Assembly: GCF_947488945.1 (NCBI RefSeq)
Contig: NZ_CANLBS010000025.1
Span: forward strand, 34,590 to 98,589
DNA length: 64,000 nt
Source of the DNA: an uncultured Streptomyces sp.
GTDB lineage: Bacteria; Actinomycetota; Actinomycetes; Streptomycetales; Streptomycetaceae
Reading direction: 5' to 3'
Positions 61,110 to 64,000 of the stretch are shown here, in pieces (position 1 is the stretch's first letter; each line of letters starts with the position of its first letter). Position numbers and translations under genes: made by a program. The notes below the pieces were generated by a model, which saw only the letters and a program-made list of their open reading frames with translations, was not told the origin of the DNA and ran no database searches.

Positions 61110-61133
61110 ACATTGATTCAATCAATGTTGACA
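61110..61133. promoter_or_regulatory. perfect 19-bp palindrome and -35 between the citrate synthase genes
   Basis: ACATTGATT-C-AATCAATGT (61110-61128) is a perfect palindrome with one central base. TTGACA (61128-61133), overlapping its edge, is a perfect -35 for the rightward gene. A further half site AATCAATG is at 61160-61167. AT-rich palindromes are rare in this GC-rich DNA, so this is a strong operator candidate, most simply for the HTH-citrate synthase itself. Confidence 0.65.
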
Positions 61134-61282
61134 GGTTTACAGTCAAGCATGGAGAGTCGAATCAATGCAGAGGAACGCGCACACCCCTCCGACGGGGCAC
61201 ACCCACGTCGACCCGCGGCAGGGGTGCTCGCGCGTCGAAGGCGAGCGCCCCCGACGGGGCGCGTGATCGAGAAGAGACCGCC

Positions 61283-62497
61283 ATGCCGACCCCGGCCAGC
61301 CCCACCCCCGCCCCCGCCGACCCGCACCTTCCCGGCCGGCCCGCCCCCGGCGACGCTCCCGCGCCCGCCGTTCCGCGCGGCCTCGCCGGGGTCGTCGTCA
61401 CCGACACCGCGCTCGGAGACGTCCGCGGGCGCGAGGGCTTCTACCACTACCGGCAGTACTCGGCGATCGAGCTCGCGGAGACCCGGACGTTCGAGGACGT
61501 CTGGCACCTGATGGTCCACGGCGAACTGCCGGACCGGGAGCAGGCGGCCGCGTTCGCCGCCCGTACCGCGTCGCTGCGGCGGCTGCCCGACGAGGTGCGC
61601 CGGGCGCTGCCCGCGATCGCCGCGGCCGGCGTCGCGTCCGGTCCGCTCGCGGGGCTGCGCACCGCGCTCTCGCTGTACGGGGCGGCGGCCGGGTTCCGCC
61701 CGGTGTACGACCTGACGGCGGAGCGCCGCCGCGACGACGCGCTGGCGGCGTGCGCGGTGGTCCCGACCCTGCTCACCGCCCTGCACCGGCTCGGGCAGGG
61801 GCTCGAACCGGTGGAGCCGCGCGACGACCTCCCGCACGCGGCGAACTACCTGTACATGCTCACGGGGCAGGTGCCGGACCCGGCCCGTGCCAGGGCGGTC
61901 GAGCGCTATCTGATCTCCACCGTGGACCACGGGTTCAACGCCTCGACCTTCACCGGTCGCGTGGTCGCCTCCACCGGAGCCGACCTGGCGGCCTGCCTGG
62001 TGGCGGCCGTCGGCGCCCTCTCGGGGCCGCTGCACGGCGGCGCGCCCAGCCGGGCGCTGGACACCCTGGACACCATCGGCACCCCGGACCGCATCGACGG
62101 CTGGATCCGTGAGCAGGTGCGGTCCGGCGGCCGGATCATGGGCTTCGGCCACCCCGTGTACCGCACCGAGGACCCGCGGTCCCGGATGCTGCGGGAGATC
62201 GCCCGGGGGATCGGCGGCCCGCTCGTCGACTTCGCCGTGCAGGTGGAGCGGCAGGTCGAGGAGATCCTCGCCGAGCTCAAACCGGGGCGCGAACTGCACA
62301 CCAACGTGGAGTTCTACGCCGGTGTGGTGATGGAACTCTGCGGGTTGCCGCGGGCGATGTTCACGCCGACGTTCTGTGCGGCGCGGGTGGTCGGCTGGAG
62401 CGCCAATATCCTGGAGCAGGCGGAGGACTCGAAGATCATCCGCCCGGCGGCCCGCTATGGCGGAACGCCTGCCCCGCAGCCGGTACCGGCCCCCTGA
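61283..62497 (+). CDS. citrate synthase / methylcitrate synthase family enzyme
   Basis: This 404-residue enzyme of the short (type II-like) citrate-synthase group has DHGFNASTF at 216-224, His251 in GPLHGGAPS and His290 in GFGHPVYRTEDPR. The position of the catalytic base Asp reads NVEFYAG, so E343 replaces Asp. The ~30-residue N terminus is Ala/Pro-rich. ATG 61283 has GAGAAGAG upstream. It may condense acetyl- or propionyl-CoA with oxaloacetate, or have weak or altered activity because of the substitution. It is followed 21 nt later by a CobW gene. Confidence 0.88.
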   Translation: MPTPASPTPAPADPHLPGRPAPGDAPAPAVPRGLAGVVVTDTALGDVRGREGFYHYRQYSAIELAETRTFEDVWHLMVHGELPDREQAAAFAARTASLRRLPDEVRRALPAIAAAGVASGPLAGLRTALSLYGAAAGFRPVYDLTAERRRDDALAACAVVPTLLTALHRLGQGLEPVEPRDDLPHAANYLYMLTGQVPDPARARAVERYLISTVDHGFNASTFTGRVVASTGADLAACLVAAVGALSGPLHGGAPSRALDTLDTIGTPDRIDGWIREQVRSGGRIMGFGHPVYRTEDPRSRMLREIARGIGGPLVDFAVQVERQVEEILAELKPGRELHTNVEFYAGVVMELCGLPRAMFTPTFCAARVVGWSANILEQAEDSKIIRPAARYGGTPAPQPVPAP

Positions 62498-62518
62498 ACG
62501 ACCCGTGAGGAAGCCCCG

Positions 62519-63814
62519 TTGACCGCGAACCCGTCCCCGCCCACGGCTCCGACGACCACGCCCGGCACCGGGACGTTCCCCGCGGACCCGGACGTGGTCC
62601 CGGACCCGGCCCCGGTCCCCGACGCGGTCCCGGAACCGTCCGGCACGCGGCAGATCCCGGTCGTCGTCCTCGCGGGCTTCCTGGGGTCCGGCAAGACGAC
62701 GCTGCTGAACCACCTGCTCCGCAACCGCGCGGGCAACCGGATCGGGGTGATCGTGAACGACTTCGGGGCCATCGGGATCGACGCCATGACGATCGCCGGG
62801 CAGGCGGGTTCGACGGTGTCGCTCGGCAACGGCTGTCTCTGCTGCGCGGTCGACACCGACGAGCTCGACACCTATCTGGAGACGCTCACCCGGCCCGCCG
62901 CCCGGATCGACCTGATCGTCGTGGAGGCCAGCGGTCTCGCCGAGCCCCAGGAACTCGTACGGATGCTGCTGGCCAGCGGCAACCCGCACATCCGTTACGG
63001 AGGGCTGGTCGAGGTGGTCGACGCGGCGGAGTTCGACCGGACGCGGGAACGCCACCCCGGGATCGACCGCCATCTCGCGGTCGCCGACCTGGTCGTGCTC
63101 AACAAGACGGACCGGACCACCGAGGCGGAGCACGGCCGGGTCCGGCGTACGGTCACGTCGCTCGCGGGAGGGGCGGCCGTCGTCTCCACCGTGCGGGGGC
63201 GGATCGACCCGGAGCTGCTGTTCGACCCCGCGCCGCGCTCGGACGAGGAGGAGCGGGCCCGGCAGCTCACGTTCGAGGACCTGCTGGCCGAGGAGGACGG
63301 GGGCCACGACGGACACCTGCACGCGGCCTACGACAGCGTGGCCTTCACCTCGGACGTGCCGATGGACCCGCAGCGCTTCATGCGGTTCCTCGAAGCACGG
63401 ACCGACGGGCTGTACCGCATCAAGGGGTTCGTCGACTTCGGCCCCGGAGACCCGGTGAACCGCTACGCGCTGCACGCCGTGGGCGGCTTCCTGCGGTTCG
63501 TCCCGGAGCCGTGGGAACCGGGGGGAGGCAGGCTCACCCAGCTCGTGCTGATCGGTTCCGGGATCGACCCGCACGCGATCGCCGCAGCTCTGACCGACTG
63601 CCGCGCCACCGATGCGGAACCCTCGTCACGACCGGGCGGGCAGGAGCGGGCCGACGACCTGGACCGCGCGGCCGAGGACGCCTCGCACGCCCTGGAACGG
63701 AGCATGTGGGGGGTGCTGCGCCACGTACCCGCCCCGGAGCCGGACACCGTACCGGCGCAGGGACCGGCGACCGTCCGCGAGCCGCTCGCGGACGGCCCCG
63801 CCGACGACCGCTGA
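62519..63814 (+). CDS. CobW/P47K-family GTPase metallochaperone
   Basis: This 431-residue G3E GTPase has Walker A GFLGSGKTTLL, the metal-binding NGCLCC motif, VVEASGLAEPQEL and NKTD. The C-terminal CobW domain begins near DPQRFMRFLE. These proteins insert or sense zinc, cobalt or other metals. A His-rich spot (GGHDGHLH) may bind metal. The start is TTG 62519 (GAGGAAG upstream), 21 nt after the citrate synthase stop, so the two are probably co-transcribed. The N-terminal ~45 residues are Pro/Asp-rich. Confidence 0.9.
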   Translation: MTANPSPPTAPTTTPGTGTFPADPDVVPDPAPVPDAVPEPSGTRQIPVVVLAGFLGSGKTTLLNHLLRNRAGNRIGVIVNDFGAIGIDAMTIAGQAGSTVSLGNGCLCCAVDTDELDTYLETLTRPAARIDLIVVEASGLAEPQELVRMLLASGNPHIRYGGLVEVVDAAEFDRTRERHPGIDRHLAVADLVVLNKTDRTTEAEHGRVRRTVTSLAGGAAVVSTVRGRIDPELLFDPAPRSDEEERARQLTFEDLLAEEDGGHDGHLHAAYDSVAFTSDVPMDPQRFMRFLEARTDGLYRIKGFVDFGPGDPVNRYALHAVGGFLRFVPEPWEPGGGRLTQLVLIGSGIDPHAIAAALTDCRATDAEPSSRPGGQERADDLDRAAEDASHALERSMWGVLRHVPAPEPDTVPAQGPATVREPLADGPADDR

Positions 63815-63892
63815 CGGCGCATCCGCCCCGGTACGCCTCCGGAGGGACTGCGCGCGACGGGACCGCGCCCGCCCGGGTCCGGCGGGCCGCAC

Positions 63893-63931
63893 GCACCACC
63901 CCCCGCACCACCCCCCGCACGCACCACCCCC
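63893..63931. repeat. short GCACCACCCCCC direct repeats
   Basis: GCACCACCCCCC occurs twice in tandem (63893-63904, 63905-63916) and again as a shortened copy at 63921-63931, in the non-coding right edge of the window. I see no gene in 63815-64000. Confidence 0.7.
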
Positions 63932-64000
63932 GTTATCTTTTTCGCGGTCCTGCAATGGGGCCGCTGGCCTCCGGGCCCGGCATGACTGTTGCCCCCTGTC

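Noticed and set aside
1..64000. tRNA, rRNA and insertion sequences
   Set aside because: No T-loop-like GGTTCGAATCC segments, no ribosomal RNA landmarks and no transposase-like protein were seen.

Overview
This window is a piece of a Streptomyces chromosome. The evidence is very high GC in third codon positions, frequent GTG starts, and developmental and core genes typical of the genus: whiH and hrdB side by side, the vitamin B12-dependent reductase pair nrdR-nrdJ, lexA, rshA and a HrdB-type principal sigma factor with a lysine-rich linker. From memory the gene order follows the conserved core-arm region of S. coelicolor from gluDCBA (about SCO5774) through miaB, miaA, dapF, hflX, lexA, nrdRJ, rnhB, whiH, hrdB and parE to two citrate-synthase genes (about SCO5831/5832). 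I see no prophage, insertion sequence, rRNA, tRNA or CRISPR array.

Layout. 0-9 kb: a cysteine-rich 28-residue leader peptide at the left edge, a phenol-hydroxylase-type flavin monooxygenase, the glutamate ABC importer gluABCD, its divergent two-component system gluR-gluK, and a lone TAXI-type solute-binding protein. 9-20 kb: tRNA modification (miaB, miaA) around an extradiol-dioxygenase-like gene and an MT0933-type antitoxin, then dapF, the (p)ppGpp hydrolase rshA, a secreted M1 peptidase, hflX and a trypsin-like lipoprotein. 21-27.4 kb: an orphan siderophore-type operon with a diaminobutyrate aminotransferase, two IucA/IucC synthetases and one hydroxamate-type acyltransferase, but no monooxygenase or decarboxylase. 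27.4-38 kb: a DinG-type helicase, lexA, nrdR-nrdJ, a TerD protein, a YdbC-like protein, a histidine phosphatase and an ADP-ribosylglycohydrolase. 38-50 kb: a repeat-rich membrane protein, rnhB, hypotheticals, a RecQ helicase fused to a phosphoribosyltransferase-like tail, a DUF4192 gene, a NrtR-type Nudix regulator and a one-piece ABC exporter. 50-58 kb: whiH, hrdB, a secreted trypsin-like protease, a zinc-ribbon protein and parE. 57.6-64 kb: a DUF485/acetate symporter pair, an HTH-citrate synthase divergent from a second citrate synthase, and a CobW GTPase.

Regulatory signals are easy to read here. Many gene ends carry perfect 8-19 bp hairpins without U-tracts. At least nine genes have a -10 hexamer 6-7 nt before the start codon and little or no Shine-Dalgarno sequence, so they are probably leaderless. 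Specific operators can be proposed for GluR, LexA, NrdR, NrtR and the HTH-citrate synthase, and a face-to-face pair of DnaA boxes lies upstream of recQ. Four short tandem repeats lie between 36 and 43 kb; three follow stop codons and one lies inside a coding sequence.

The items most worth following up are the orphan siderophore operon, the HTH-citrate synthase with its perfect 19-bp palindrome, the lone TAXI protein beside GluRK, the DnaA-box pair, and the leader peptide at the edge.
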